A DNA stretch of 64,000 nt from Cytophagaceae bacterium (lineage in GTDB: Bacteria; Bacteroidota; Bacteroidia; Cytophagales; Cytophagaceae), in NCBI GenBank assembly GCA_029237685.1, contig JAQZBV010000004.1:1-64000 (forward strand), read 5' to 3'. Under the pieces are notes generated by a model. It saw only the letters and a program-made list of their open reading frames with translations. It did no database searches and was not told the origin of the DNA. Shown here piece after piece: positions 17,105 through 26,371 of this stretch; the first letter of the stretch is position 1, and the number at the start of each line of letters is the position of its first letter. The position numbers and the translations under genes were made by a program.

Positions 17105-18436
17105 TTATTTATACAATGGAAACTCTTCCATCCATGCATTAACCTTTTTCTTCACGTCTGAAATTTTAGACGCGTCGTCTTTGTTCATCAACACCGCATC
17201 GATCAGGTCTACTGTTTTTTCCATGTCAGTATCTTTCAATCCGCGAGTGGTGATGGCAGCTGTACCTACACGCATACCTGAAGTAACGAAAGCGGATTTC
17301 GTATCGAAAGGCACTTTGTTTTTGTTGATGGTAATGTCTGCTTGAATCAAGGTGTTCTCTGCTTCTTTACCGGTAATGTTTTTAGAAGTCAGGTCAATCA
17401 ACATTAAGTGATTGTCTGTACCACCGGAGATGATGCTGTATCCTCTGTCTGTAAATGCTTTGGCCATGGCCTGTGCATTTTTCTGTACTTGTTTGGCGTA
17501 TTCCAAATAAGGATCGCTCAATGCTTCCAGGAATGAAACCGCTTTGGCTGCAATCACGTGTTCCAATGGTCCGCCTTGAGTACCCGGGAATACGGCTGAG
17601 TCCAACAATGCAGACATCATGCGAATTTCACCTTTAGGGTTTTTGAAGCCGTATGGGTTTTCAAAATCCTGACCCAACAAGATCAAACCACCACGAGGAC
17701 CGCGAAGGGTTTTGTGTGTAGTCGTGGTTACGATGTGGCAATGCGTCATGGGATTGTTCAACAAACCTTTGGCGATCAAACCAGCCGGGTGAGAGATATC
17801 AGCCAATAACAAAGCGCCTACCTGATCAGCGATGGCACGGAAACGCGCGTAGTCCCAATCTCTCGAATAGGCAGAAGCTCCGCAGATGATCAATTTTGGC
17901 TTTTCTTTCGCAGCGATCGCTTCGACTTTGTTCATGTCGATCGTGCCTGTTGCTTGTTCTACACCGTAGAATGTTGCTCTATAATATTTACCTGAAAGGT
18001 TGACTTCAGAACCGTGTGACAAGTGACCACCATGTGCCAAATCAAAACCCAGAATGGTATCACCGGGATTTAACAAGGCCAGCATCACCGCAGCATTCGC
18101 TTGCGCACCGGAGTGTGGTTGTACGTTTGCCCATGCTGCATTAAACAATTGTTTGGCGCGGTCAATGGCTAATTGCTCTCCCTGATCCACTACTTCACAT
18201 CCGCCATAATAACGTTTGCCCGGAAGACCTTCAGCATATTTGTTGGTGAACACACTGCCCATGGCTTCCATCACTTGTGGTGAGGTGAAGTTTTCAGAGG
18301 CGATCAATTCAAGTCCTTCTTCCTGACGTTTTCCTTCCTTTTTGATGAGGTCAAAAATGGCTTCGTCTCTCTTGAATGCTGAGAATGCTGTAGATGACAT
18401 AGTTTTTGGTTTTAGTAGAGTAGATTCTGTTTCCAT
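17105..18436 (-). CDS. glyA: Serine hydroxymethyltransferase
   Basis: 443 residues from ATG 18436; a second in-frame ATG at 18400 (MSSTAFSAF) gives 431 residues, nearer the family norm, and may be the true start. PLP fold type I. Signatures are [15 protein letters not shown], the [15 protein letters not shown] substrate loop, [12 protein letters not shown], the DISHPAGL loop, and the PLP lysine in [14 protein letters not shown]. It converts serine and tetrahydrofolate to glycine and methylene-THF, the main source of one-carbon units. Family G palindromes follow its stop. Confidence 0.96.
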   Translation of the reverse strand: METESTLLKPKTMSSTAFSAFKRDEAIFDLIKKEGKRQEEGLELIASENFTSPQVMEAMGSVFTNKYAEGLPGKRYYGGCEVVDQGEQLAIDRAKQLFNAAWANVQPHSGAQANAAVMLALLNPGDTILGFDLAHGGHLSHGSEVNLSGKYYRATFYGVEQATGTIDMNKVEAIAAKEKPKLIICGASAYSRDWDYARFRAIADQVGALLLADISHPAGLIAKGLLNNPMTHCHIVTTTTHKTLRGPRGGLILLGQDFENPYGFKNPKGEIRMMSALLDSAVFPGTQGGPLEHVIAAKAVSFLEALSDPYLEYAKQVQKNAQAMAKAFTDRGYSIISGGTDNHLMLIDLTSKNITGKEAENTLIQADITINKNKVPFDTKSAFVTSGMRVGTAAITTRGLKDTDMEKTVDLIDAVLMNKDDASKISDVKKKVNAWMEEFPLYK

Positions 18437-18837
18437 GGGAGCTTCATTAGGGACGTAAAATTAATCAAATCCGCACGCTTTGGAAATGTTTGTTTACAAC
18501 TGTATGGTCTTTGTAGATCCTACACCTCTTTTTTATTTAATAGAGCTCTTGTGTAATGGCATAAAAAGTTGTATATTAAATAGATAGCTTAATTCTGATC
18601 TTGTAATACTTACATACTGAAAGCAAAAAGTATTCAAGAAACAGGCCTGCCAAATGAAAGAAATTCTTCAAAAAATGCAGGAATCCTTAATTTAATGTGA
18701 AATTGAAGGGTGGAAACACAATTATTCTTTAGACCATCCGTATCAATTGCATCCTTCTAATCATTTATTAGGGCAAAAACAGATCATGGCCTAAATGTAT
18801 AATCATAGTGGAACGCCTGCTTTTCCAAACGATCGAC
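18437..18837. other. 400-bp AT-rich gap with a possible gene remnant
   Basis: There is no complete gene here. Bases 18654-18794 hold one frame interrupted by a single TAA (18693): MKEILQKMQESLI, stop, then a protein-like stretch including WKHNYSLDHPYQLHPSNH, ending at 18794. I do not recognise the family. It may be a decayed gene or chance; no hairpin family is present, which is unusual for a gap of this size here. Confidence 0.3.
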
Positions 18838-20892
18838 ATGAAAAGAAATCCATTCAACCGCATCAACGGTATATATTTCCTTCTCTTATTTACTTGCCTG
18901 GCCTGTAAAAAGGATTTGGAGAAACCACAATGGGATACGCAACTGCTCGCCCCTTTTGCCTACACAGAGATGGGTATAGAAAACATCGTGAAAGATGGTT
19001 CGAGCCAAACGAATCCGGATCAGAGCATAGACCTCTTTATTCGGGACACACTCTATACACTGCAGTTGGATTCTATTGTATCCGTTGTTACGCCTACCTT
19101 TGACATCAATAAAACATTAGATTCCATTAAATTCGGTACGGCTCCTATCGTAACAAGAATTACGCTAGGACAAATTGCTCGTCAGATGGCGGCGAATCCA
19201 TCAACGGCTGTCATAGGTAATTTTATTTTATCCAGTCATGGAACAACACAGCCTTTTATCCCGGCTATTTCTAATGTTACGGGAGGTCCTATACCTATTA
19301 ATATTGACGCCATACTGGAAGAGGCTGAGATCAAAGAAGGATTTTTGGATATCTCTGTGACGAATGGTCTGCCCTTGGCTATTCAGCGTGCAGAAATTGA
19401 AATTAGAAATGCCAGAACGCCATTCGCTGTTGTGGCTCATCCGATATTGACAAACATCGCTCCTAATACTTCTAAAACGCAATCAGAAGATATTTCAGGA
19501 AAGCATGTGGATGGTATCATGAATGGCAATATCCTGGACATGGACTTTGCGGGAGGCACCATGGTGCATATCGATACAAACGATGCCGTAACCGTGACAT
19601 TAACCGTAAGGGATGTGACCGTTACTTCAGCCATTGCCATTTTTCCAGCGCAAAATGTAGTGAATGATAAATCGGTGAACTACTTGCTGGACATGGGTTC
19701 TGTGAAGTTGAAAGAAATGAAAATGAAATCAGGTTATGTAAAGATCGAAGTATCTTCTACGATACCGGATAATATTTACTTTACCTATTCTATTCCTACT
19801 GCCATAAAGGATGGCGTGCCATTCCTTGTCAATACAACGGTGCCGCCTTCAGGTGGTACAACTATATTTACTTATGACATGACAGGCTACACCATGGGGC
19901 TGAGAGGAGATCCTGCCATCAATACAGATTACAATGGATTGTACAATGAGCTTGTCGGTCGAATTGAATATACCGGGAATAAAATTCCCCTGGCCTTAAC
20001 CGATTACATTCAGGTAAAAATCAGTTTGGAAAATGCCAAACCTTCTTATGTGCAAGGGTATTTGGGAGACACAACAATTAATATCAACGGATCTATTCCA
20101 TTGGGAGTATTCAGAAACATTACGGGTGGTTCTTTGCAATTTGAAAATGCAGATGTTGCAGTAGTTGTAGACAATGGTTTTGGTGTACCAGGTACTGCGA
20201 CCATCAGCAACATTACGGCGCATAACGGATCAAACTCTGCTTCGGCTTCTTCAGCCACAACAGTTTTGACACCTGGCATGGATGGAAATCCTCCGACTGT
20301 TACCTCTAGCAGAGTAGTGGTGAACAATGCGACAAACCTGGTCAATGTATTACCGAAGACAGTGGATTATGCAGGTAATTTGCAAATAAACCCCGGCGCT
20401 GTTTTTAATGATAATCAATTTGCTTACGCAGATTATCCTGTAAAAACATACCTGGAATTTAAACTGCCTTTGTCCATGATTGCTGACCAGTTGCAATTGA
20501 CGGATACTATTGCTATTTCCTCTGCTCCGCAATTAAACAATGCCTTAAAAAAAGGAAAACTAAATTTGATCACGGATAATGGGTTTCCATTCGATGCGAA
20601 AGTAATGGCCTATTTCCTGGATGGAAGTGGTACTGTGTTGGATTCATTGGTTACTAATCAATACGTAGAGCGCGCACCAAAGGGCATGGACGGCAAAGTG
20701 ACGCAACCTAAGCGCAGTGTGATATCTTACGATCTTTCTCCAGGTACCATTAGCAATATACAGAAAGCCACATCGGTTATTTTCAAAGCGTCTTTCAGTA
20801 CAGATACAGGGGCTTACACCAAAGTATACAGCGATTACAGAATCAAATTTAAATTAGCCGGCGACATACAATACACCGTCAATGGTCAATAG
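18838..20892 (+). CDS. Large putative outer-membrane lipoprotein, unknown function
   Basis: 684 residues from ATG 18838 (MKRNPFNRI); an upstream in-frame ATG (18808) adds ten residues ahead of the signal. The lipoprotein signal ends LFTCLACKKD, with Cys23 the likely lipidated residue. The body is rich in Thr, Val, Asn and Ile with alternating hydrophobicity, suggesting stacked beta-sandwich domains, and has few charged clusters. No named domain is recognised. It heads a run of envelope genes, with the beta-barrel gene starting 8 bp after its stop. A surface or periplasmic partner of that barrel is plausible (inference). Confidence 0.75.
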   Translation: MKRNPFNRINGIYFLLLFTCLACKKDLEKPQWDTQLLAPFAYTEMGIENIVKDGSSQTNPDQSIDLFIRDTLYTLQLDSIVSVVTPTFDINKTLDSIKFGTAPIVTRITLGQIARQMAANPSTAVIGNFILSSHGTTQPFIPAISNVTGGPIPINIDAILEEAEIKEGFLDISVTNGLPLAIQRAEIEIRNARTPFAVVAHPILTNIAPNTSKTQSEDISGKHVDGIMNGNILDMDFAGGTMVHIDTNDAVTVTLTVRDVTVTSAIAIFPAQNVVNDKSVNYLLDMGSVKLKEMKMKSGYVKIEVSSTIPDNIYFTYSIPTAIKDGVPFLVNTTVPPSGGTTIFTYDMTGYTMGLRGDPAINTDYNGLYNELVGRIEYTGNKIPLALTDYIQVKISLENAKPSYVQGYLGDTTININGSIPLGVFRNITGGSLQFENADVAVVVDNGFGVPGTATISNITAHNGSNSASASSATTVLTPGMDGNPPTVTSSRVVVNNATNLVNVLPKTVDYAGNLQINPGAVFNDNQFAYADYPVKTYLEFKLPLSMIADQLQLTDTIAISSAPQLNNALKKGKLNLITDNGFPFDAKVMAYFLDGSGTVLDSLVTNQYVERAPKGMDGKVTQPKRSVISYDLSPGTISNIQKATSVIFKASFSTDTGAYTKVYSDYRIKFKLAGDIQYTVNGQ

Positions 20893-20899
20893 GGGTATC

Positions 20900-22177
20900 A
20901 TGAAAAAAATCATTCGTTTCACCATCGCTTGCTTTTCCTGCCTTTCAACAGCTGTGTTTGCTCAAAGTTACAGCGATGACCTGTACTGGACGATCTCCAA
21001 ACTTGATGGAGATTCTTTAAAGATAGGTTTCAAGGATCAAGGTTCTGTGCAGTTGAAAGGTTTATACCATTACAATTCTACGGCAGTCACCAATGATTTT
21101 TTCAGCAAGCTGGTCTATAAAAGTACCTACATTTCCGAAGAAGACAAGGAAGGCTCTATCAATCGCCTGAAGGCTCACAATCGACTGGGCGTGGATCTTT
21201 CCACTTCGCTGCATGGTACCTACCGTTCGAAAAAGGATACGACAGTTTTATTTGATGCCGGTGTCGCTTACCGTGAATTCACGTACGCTTATTTCACTAA
21301 AGACATGTTCAAGCTAGCCTTTCAGGGCAATGCACAATATGCAGGACAAAATGCTGTCATTGGTCCTTCTACATTAAAACAGTGGGGCTACGCTTCTCTA
21401 TTTGTCGGTGTGCAAAAAGTAGTAGGCAAAGAGTTGGTCATTGGTGCCAGATTATCTTTTATCAAAGCGAGTTTTTACAGAGAGACAAGTATAGGTGAAG
21501 GCAACCTGTATACAGATCCGAGTGGCGCGTATGTGGAGATGTCGGCTCCTTTTCATTGGTATTCGCAAAAGCGTCCGGAAAATCCTTTTGCTGCCAACAA
21601 CGGTTGGGGTGCAGGCGTTGATTTGTATGCGCAGCGCTTCTTCAAGAAATCCATACTGACTTTAGAAGTCAAAGACCTGGGTGCTGTGAATTGGAGAAAC
21701 ATGGACACCTATACAGGCGATAAAGCATATACCTACGAGGGACAAAACATCGGCGATATTTTAGCTCCCGGTAATTCTTACATCTCCAGTGTCGCTTTGG
21801 ATTCTGTCGCGAAAGAATTGGGCATAGAAAAAGTGGTGCAGAATAAAACGACGATGTTGCCTACGAGACTTCAGTTGACTTATCTTTATAAACTCAATAC
21901 CAAATGGGCGGTAAAAGGAGACCTGAATTACATGTTTTTAAAAGGTTATCTTCCTTTCGCAAAAGTGGCCGCATACTATGCGATTACGCCTGCTTTCTTT
22001 GTGGTGCCGGCCATTACGGTTGGCGGTTATGGCAACATCAACACACAACTGGGCTTAAGCGCTACGGTAGCAAAGACCTGGTCTCTGCAGGCCAATGTGT
22101 TTGCCTTAGAATATTTCATTGCACCTACTTCCTATTCGGGTCACGGATTGGAAATGTACCTGACCAAAAGGTTTTAA
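20900..22177 (+). CDS. Outer-membrane beta-barrel protein, DUF5723-like
   Basis: 425 residues from ATG 20900 (MKKIIRFTI); a frame-consistent ATG at 20882 overlaps the upstream gene and is unlikely. The signal peptide ends STAVFAQ. The mature protein shows alternating beta strands typical of a barrel and ends in an aromatic residue (TKRF), a BamA-type C-terminal signal. The segment SILTLEVKDLGAVNWRN resembles the DLGxxxW pattern of DUF5723 proteins of Bacteroidota (from memory, not searched). It is probably cotranscribed with the preceding lipoprotein; the radical SAM gene starts 1 nt after its stop. Confidence 0.75.
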   Translation: MKKIIRFTIACFSCLSTAVFAQSYSDDLYWTISKLDGDSLKIGFKDQGSVQLKGLYHYNSTAVTNDFFSKLVYKSTYISEEDKEGSINRLKAHNRLGVDLSTSLHGTYRSKKDTTVLFDAGVAYREFTYAYFTKDMFKLAFQGNAQYAGQNAVIGPSTLKQWGYASLFVGVQKVVGKELVIGARLSFIKASFYRETSIGEGNLYTDPSGAYVEMSAPFHWYSQKRPENPFAANNGWGAGVDLYAQRFFKKSILTLEVKDLGAVNWRNMDTYTGDKAYTYEGQNIGDILAPGNSYISSVALDSVAKELGIEKVVQNKTTMLPTRLQLTYLYKLNTKWAVKGDLNYMFLKGYLPFAKVAAYYAITPAFFVVPAITVGGYGNINTQLGLSATVAKTWSLQANVFALEYFIAPTSYSGHGLEMYLTKRF

Positions 22178-22178
22178 C

Positions 22179-23201
22179 ATGATCGGTAGTTTAAAGGATG
22201 GTCTCACCTGGGCAACCAAATTGACTCCGCGTAAATTATACAACGCCGGACAGCTGACCTATTCTTATCAGCATTCGATGATGAAGGGACGTTCTTTGCA
22301 TAAAGGAATGCCGGCCAGTGTTTCCATCGAACCGACTACATCTTGTAACCTGCGTTGTCCGGAATGTCCAAGCGGTTTGCGTTCTTTCACCCGTCCTACC
22401 GGTATGATGGATCTGGGTCTGTACCGCTCTACACTCGATCAGCTCACCAAAGATTTACTGTATCAAATTTTATATTTTCAAGGGGAACCCTATTTGCACA
22501 AAGGCTTTTTTGATATGGTGCGTTACGCCAGTGAAAAAAGTATTTACACAGCAACTTCTACCAATGCGCACTACCTTGACGATGACCGTGCACGCGAGAC
22601 GGTAGAGAGTGGACTGGATCGACTGATTATCTCTATCGACGGCACGACACAAAGCAGTTATGAATCCTACCGTGTAGGCGGAGATCTATCTAAAGTCATC
22701 GAAGGCACGCGCAACATCATCAAATGGAAAAAGAAACTGCGTTCTAAAACACCGCATGTGATCTTTCAATTTTTGGTGGTTGCACACAACGAACATCAGA
22801 TTCCGGAGGTAAAAAAGCTGGCTAAAGAATTAGGAGTAGATGAATTGCGATTGAAAACCGCACAAATTTACGATTATGAAAACGGCTCTGACCTGATGCC
22901 GAAGAATGAAAAGTATTCCCGCTATTCCAAAACAGAGAACGGCACCTACGACATCAAGCGCGGCGGTGACAAAAACTGCTGGAAAATGTGGCATTCCTGT
23001 GTCATTACCTGGGATGGTAAAGTGGTCCCTTGTTGTTTTGATAAGGATGCGCATTACTCCATGGGTTCTCTTCAAACGCAATCCTTTTCTGATATCTGGA
23101 CGGGTGAGAAGTACCAGGATTTTAGAAACAACCTGATTCAGTCGCGCAGTACCTATGAGATGTGTAAGAACTGTACGGAAGGTGTTCAGGTTTGGAATTA
23201 A
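22179..23201 (+). CDS. Radical SAM protein with SPASM-type C-terminus
   Basis: 340 residues. The 4Fe-4S/SAM motif is Cys56-x3-Cys60-x2-Cys63 in PTTSCNLRCPECPSG. A TIM-barrel portion follows (YFQGEPYLHKGF, LIISIDGTTQSSYESYR). The C-terminal auxiliary cluster region has cysteines in NCWKMWHSC, VVPCCFDKD and MCKNC, the SPASM/Twitch pattern of peptide- and protein-modifying radical SAM enzymes. Substrate unknown: no short precursor peptide gene lies beside it. Its start is separated by 1 nt from the barrel gene stop, so translation is almost certainly coupled. Confidence 0.88.
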   Translation: MIGSLKDGLTWATKLTPRKLYNAGQLTYSYQHSMMKGRSLHKGMPASVSIEPTTSCNLRCPECPSGLRSFTRPTGMMDLGLYRSTLDQLTKDLLYQILYFQGEPYLHKGFFDMVRYASEKSIYTATSTNAHYLDDDRARETVESGLDRLIISIDGTTQSSYESYRVGGDLSKVIEGTRNIIKWKKKLRSKTPHVIFQFLVVAHNEHQIPEVKKLAKELGVDELRLKTAQIYDYENGSDLMPKNEKYSRYSKTENGTYDIKRGGDKNCWKMWHSCVITWDGKVVPCCFDKDAHYSMGSLQTQSFSDIWTGEKYQDFRNNLIQSRSTYEMCKNCTEGVQVWN

Positions 23202-23267
23202 TTAATTTTCGAAGCCGTACAATTTTTTATTCAAAAGAGGAGTTAACATCAAGCAAAACATACCGCG

Positions 23268-24155
23268 ATGAAGGCACAGTTTTTTTGGTTCTTGTTCATT
23301 TGTGCCTATTGTATGGCGAGTTGCAACAAAAGCGATCAACCGGTAAATGACTTTTTTAAAATAGCTGGCTATTCAGATCAGACCCTTCTCGAAAAAACAA
23401 ATTTAGACACTACGGGCAAAACTATTCAAACCAGAATAAATTGCCCGGAAGGATATGCAAGGCTGCAATACCCAGCACATTCTTTCGGCTCCTTTTTGTT
23501 AACTTTTCCTTTGAAAAAACACGGTTCAAAAGTCTACTATTTTAATGGGGAAGAAAAATACAACCCGGAAGTTTATGTAGCGGTGTTGGACATAGACGTA
23601 GGCGAAAAAGATTTGCAGCAATGTGCAGATGCCGTCATGCGTTTGAGAGCGGAGTATTTGTATAAAGAAAAAATGTATAAAAAAATTCATTTTAACTTCA
23701 CAAATGGTTTCCGATTGGACTATACAAAGTGGGCGGAAGGTTATCGTGTAAAAGTATCAGGCAATACAACCACTTGGTATAAACCTAAAGCAGTTGATTA
23801 TTCTTATACTACGTTTCGGGAGTACATGAATTTTGTTTTTATGTATGCCGGTACCCTTTCTTTGTCGAAAGAACTCAAGTCTATTCCCTACGACAGCATA
23901 CAAGCCGGCGATGTATTTATTCGTGGCGGCTCTCCGGGGCATGCTGTCATTGTCATGGATGTAGCCATTGAAACTAAAACAGGCAGCAGAATCATGACCC
24001 TTGCGCAAAGTTACATGCCTGCGCAAAACATTCACCTGTTGAAGAATATCGGAGATCAAAAACGTTCCCCCTGGTACGATTTGACGAATACTGATGAATT
24101 GCATTCTCCGGAATGGACGTTTCAAAAAACAGAATTAAAACGATTTGTAGAATAA
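23268..24155 (+). CDS. DUF4846 lipoprotein
   Basis: 295 residues. The lipoprotein signal ends MASC (Cys19). The sequence has the DUF4846 hallmarks: INCPEGYARLQYP, SFGSFLLTFPLKKHG, VYYFNGEEKYN, AVLDIDVGEKDLQQCADAV and MRLRAEYLY. The C-terminal part has AGDVFIRGGSPGHAVIVMDVA and ends SPEWTF. The domain is conserved in Bacteroidota but has no established function; the GSPGHAVIVMD motif is reminiscent of a papain-like hydrolase His loop, which is speculative. Its TAA overlaps the next ATG (TAATG). Confidence 0.88.
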   Translation: MKAQFFWFLFICAYCMASCNKSDQPVNDFFKIAGYSDQTLLEKTNLDTTGKTIQTRINCPEGYARLQYPAHSFGSFLLTFPLKKHGSKVYYFNGEEKYNPEVYVAVLDIDVGEKDLQQCADAVMRLRAEYLYKEKMYKKIHFNFTNGFRLDYTKWAEGYRVKVSGNTTTWYKPKAVDYSYTTFREYMNFVFMYAGTLSLSKELKSIPYDSIQAGDVFIRGGSPGHAVIVMDVAIETKTGSRIMTLAQSYMPAQNIHLLKNIGDQKRSPWYDLTNTDELHSPEWTFQKTELKRFVE

Positions 24156-25399
24156 TGATTTTGATAAGAAGTGTTGCATTGAGTATAATCTTCAGCCTTG
24201 TTTCTCTTACGCAACTGTGTGCACAAAAAGAGAGTTTCGAATCTTTATTGGGAAAGGGGAAAGCCGAATTTAAAAAAGATTTTGAAGAGCAGGATTATGC
24301 AATGGCAGCTTCTTATTTAAAAAAGGCTGTTACCTTAGAACCGGAAAATGCAGAAGCGCATTATTTTTTAGGTTATGCGTACAGCAGACTTAATTCAAAA
24401 GATGGAAGAAGCATGATCGATATGGATCTCCAGTTAAACAAACGCTGCAGTGACGAGTTTGAACAGGTCATACAGTTGACGCCCAAATATACAGGTGAAC
24501 TGGTTGTGCTTGATCCCTATTCCAAGCTTACTTCAGAATGGGGATCTATGGCGATGTGCTATTTAAAACATGACAAACTGGATTCTGCTGTATGGGCTTT
24601 CAATGAAGGGAAAAGACGAGGTGGCTTTGGAGAATTTTTTCTGGCGGTCAATCGCAGAATTTTAAGTCAATGCAGTAAAAAAGCAATCCTAATGACATCA
24701 GGTGATAACATCACTATTCCTCTTTGGTATTTACAGCTTGTCGAAAACTATCGGGCAGATGTTACTGTAATTGATGTCGGTTTATTAAATACTACCTGGT
24801 ATCCTCAACTTCTAAAATCTAAATACCATGTCAGCTTTGATCAGCCGCAAGTGGTAATTGATACCCTGGAGTATGTGCATTGGAAAGACTCCATGGTTTT
24901 TGTAAGAAATAAGTATGCGTATAAAGATTTTTCATGGACTGTGAAACCCACTATTTATGAAGAGTACCTGCAACGCAGCGACCAATTATTTCTAAGTATT
25001 TTAAAAGCCAATGAATTTGAATCAGACGTTTATTTCACCATAGGTTTTGCGGAGAATGATTACATGGGGTTAAATGATTATTTGTATCCTATGATTTTAT
25101 TGGATCAAGTGAACGTGAACAATAAAAAAGAATATGATTTTGCGACCTACTTGTCTGAAATGAAGAACTCGCTGGATTTAATAAAAACAATGAACCTGAA
25201 CAGTACGGATCAATTTAATTTCGTCGAACAGTTGCGTTATAATCTATTGATTCATGTAGATAAAAGTCATAAGGCAAGTCGAAAAAAAGAAGTCATGCAA
25301 TTGTTGAAATTATTGGACACCTATCTACCTGACCAAAAATTTCCTTATCCATCAGATGAAACAAAAAAATACGTCAACTACCTGCGCAAACAATACTAA
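24155..25399 (+). CDS. TPR protein with DUF2723-like soluble domain
   Basis: 414 residues from ATG 24155, which overlaps the DUF4846 stop (TAATG); an in-frame ATG at 24113 lies inside the upstream gene. The signal peptide is about 27 residues and ends LCAQ. Two TPR-like units follow (about 30-85, AASYLKKAVTLEPENAEAHY). The central part contains MTSGDNITIPLWYLQLVENY, then RADVTVIDVGLLNTTWYPQL. This matches the GDNDTFPLWYLQ..RPDVRVV motif of the soluble part of membrane-bound DUF2723 glycosyltransferase-like proteins (from memory). Here it stands without membrane helices. Role unknown, probably periplasmic. Confidence 0.78.
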   Translation: MILIRSVALSIIFSLVSLTQLCAQKESFESLLGKGKAEFKKDFEEQDYAMAASYLKKAVTLEPENAEAHYFLGYAYSRLNSKDGRSMIDMDLQLNKRCSDEFEQVIQLTPKYTGELVVLDPYSKLTSEWGSMAMCYLKHDKLDSAVWAFNEGKRRGGFGEFFLAVNRRILSQCSKKAILMTSGDNITIPLWYLQLVENYRADVTVIDVGLLNTTWYPQLLKSKYHVSFDQPQVVIDTLEYVHWKDSMVFVRNKYAYKDFSWTVKPTIYEEYLQRSDQLFLSILKANEFESDVYFTIGFAENDYMGLNDYLYPMILLDQVNVNNKKEYDFATYLSEMKNSLDLIKTMNLNSTDQFNFVEQLRYNLLIHVDKSHKASRKKEVMQLLKLLDTYLPDQKFPYPSDETKKYVNYLRKQY

Positions 25400-25417
25400 A
25401 CGTAAACCCCAAATTTT

Positions 25418-26332
25418 ATGAGAGCGATCCCTTCTTTTTTCTTTACGGCATTTGTTGCCGTGTTTTTAAATTCATGCAGTACCAAAGATCATAGGGAAGC
25501 CAGCATGGAAAGCGCAGCTGCTGATTCTACAGCGCTAAGCAATGGGTTTATATCATCCTCTGCTGCCGAAGAAACAAAAGATACTTCACGCAAATTTATC
25601 CGAACGGCAGAGATGAAGTTCAAAGTAAAAAATGTATTCGATGCGACCTATAAAATTGAAGACCTGACTAAAAGTTTCGGAGGTTTCGTCACGTATACCA
25701 ATTTATCGAGTTCCATCAACCATGTCTCTCATGTGGCGATCAGCGCGGATTCTTCTTTGGAGACTACGTATTACGAAGTGAGGAATACGATGACGATCCG
25801 TGTGCCGAATACCAAACTGGACAGTACCTTGCGTGCGGTGGCTGTATATATTGAATATTTAGATTACCGTACCATATCGGCAGACGATGTAGCCTTACAA
25901 TTGCTGAGCAATAAACTGACACAGAAAAGAATCAGACGACACGAGAAAAGATTGGAAGATGCGATTGATAATAGAGGAAAGAAGTTGAACGAGACCACGA
26001 ATGCCGAAGAGAATTTATATTACAAACAAGAGCAAGGTGATGCAGCAACGATTTCTAATTTGGCATTGAATGATCAGATTAATTTCAGTACAGTGAAATT
26101 AGATTTTTACCAAAGAGAAACAGTGAAGCGTGAATTGATTGCCAACGATAAGAACATTGAAGCGTATCAACCGAGCTTTGGTTTCAAAATATGGGAAGCA
26201 CTTAAAGAAGGATGGACTTGGTTGTCAGGCTTCTTTGTTTTCACCGCCAGATTATGGGGCTTTATCGTGCTGGGGATCCTCGTATATGTGTTAATCAAGC
26301 GTTTTGGCCATTTATTGAAAGGAAAGGGATAA
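25418..26332 (+). CDS. DUF4349 lipoprotein
   Basis: 304 residues. The lipoprotein signal ends LNSC (Cys20), and a Ser/Ala-rich linker follows. DUF4349 begins FIRTAEMKFKVKNVFDAT and includes KSFGGFVTY, the IRVPNTKLDSTL segment and a coiled-coil hairpin (about 165-215). A C-terminal membrane helix (GFIVLGILVYVLIKRF) with a basic tail places the bulk in the periplasm with an inner-membrane anchor, in conflict with simple outer-membrane lipidation; the anchor domain is normal for this family. Function not established. Last gene of the envelope cluster. Confidence 0.85.
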   Translation: MRAIPSFFFTAFVAVFLNSCSTKDHREASMESAAADSTALSNGFISSSAAEETKDTSRKFIRTAEMKFKVKNVFDATYKIEDLTKSFGGFVTYTNLSSSINHVSHVAISADSSLETTYYEVRNTMTIRVPNTKLDSTLRAVAVYIEYLDYRTISADDVALQLLSNKLTQKRIRRHEKRLEDAIDNRGKKLNETTNAEENLYYKQEQGDAATISNLALNDQINFSTVKLDFYQRETVKRELIANDKNIEAYQPSFGFKIWEALKEGWTWLSGFFVFTARLWGFIVLGILVYVLIKRFGHLLKGKG

Positions 26333-26371
26333 AGACTGTCCTTGAATTTCAAAAAGTCGTAACTTGCACCC

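Noticed and set aside
25418-26332. DUF4349 protein as an outer-membrane lipoprotein
   Set aside because: The C-terminal membrane helix and basic tail indicate an inner-membrane anchor, so outer-membrane placement is not claimed.
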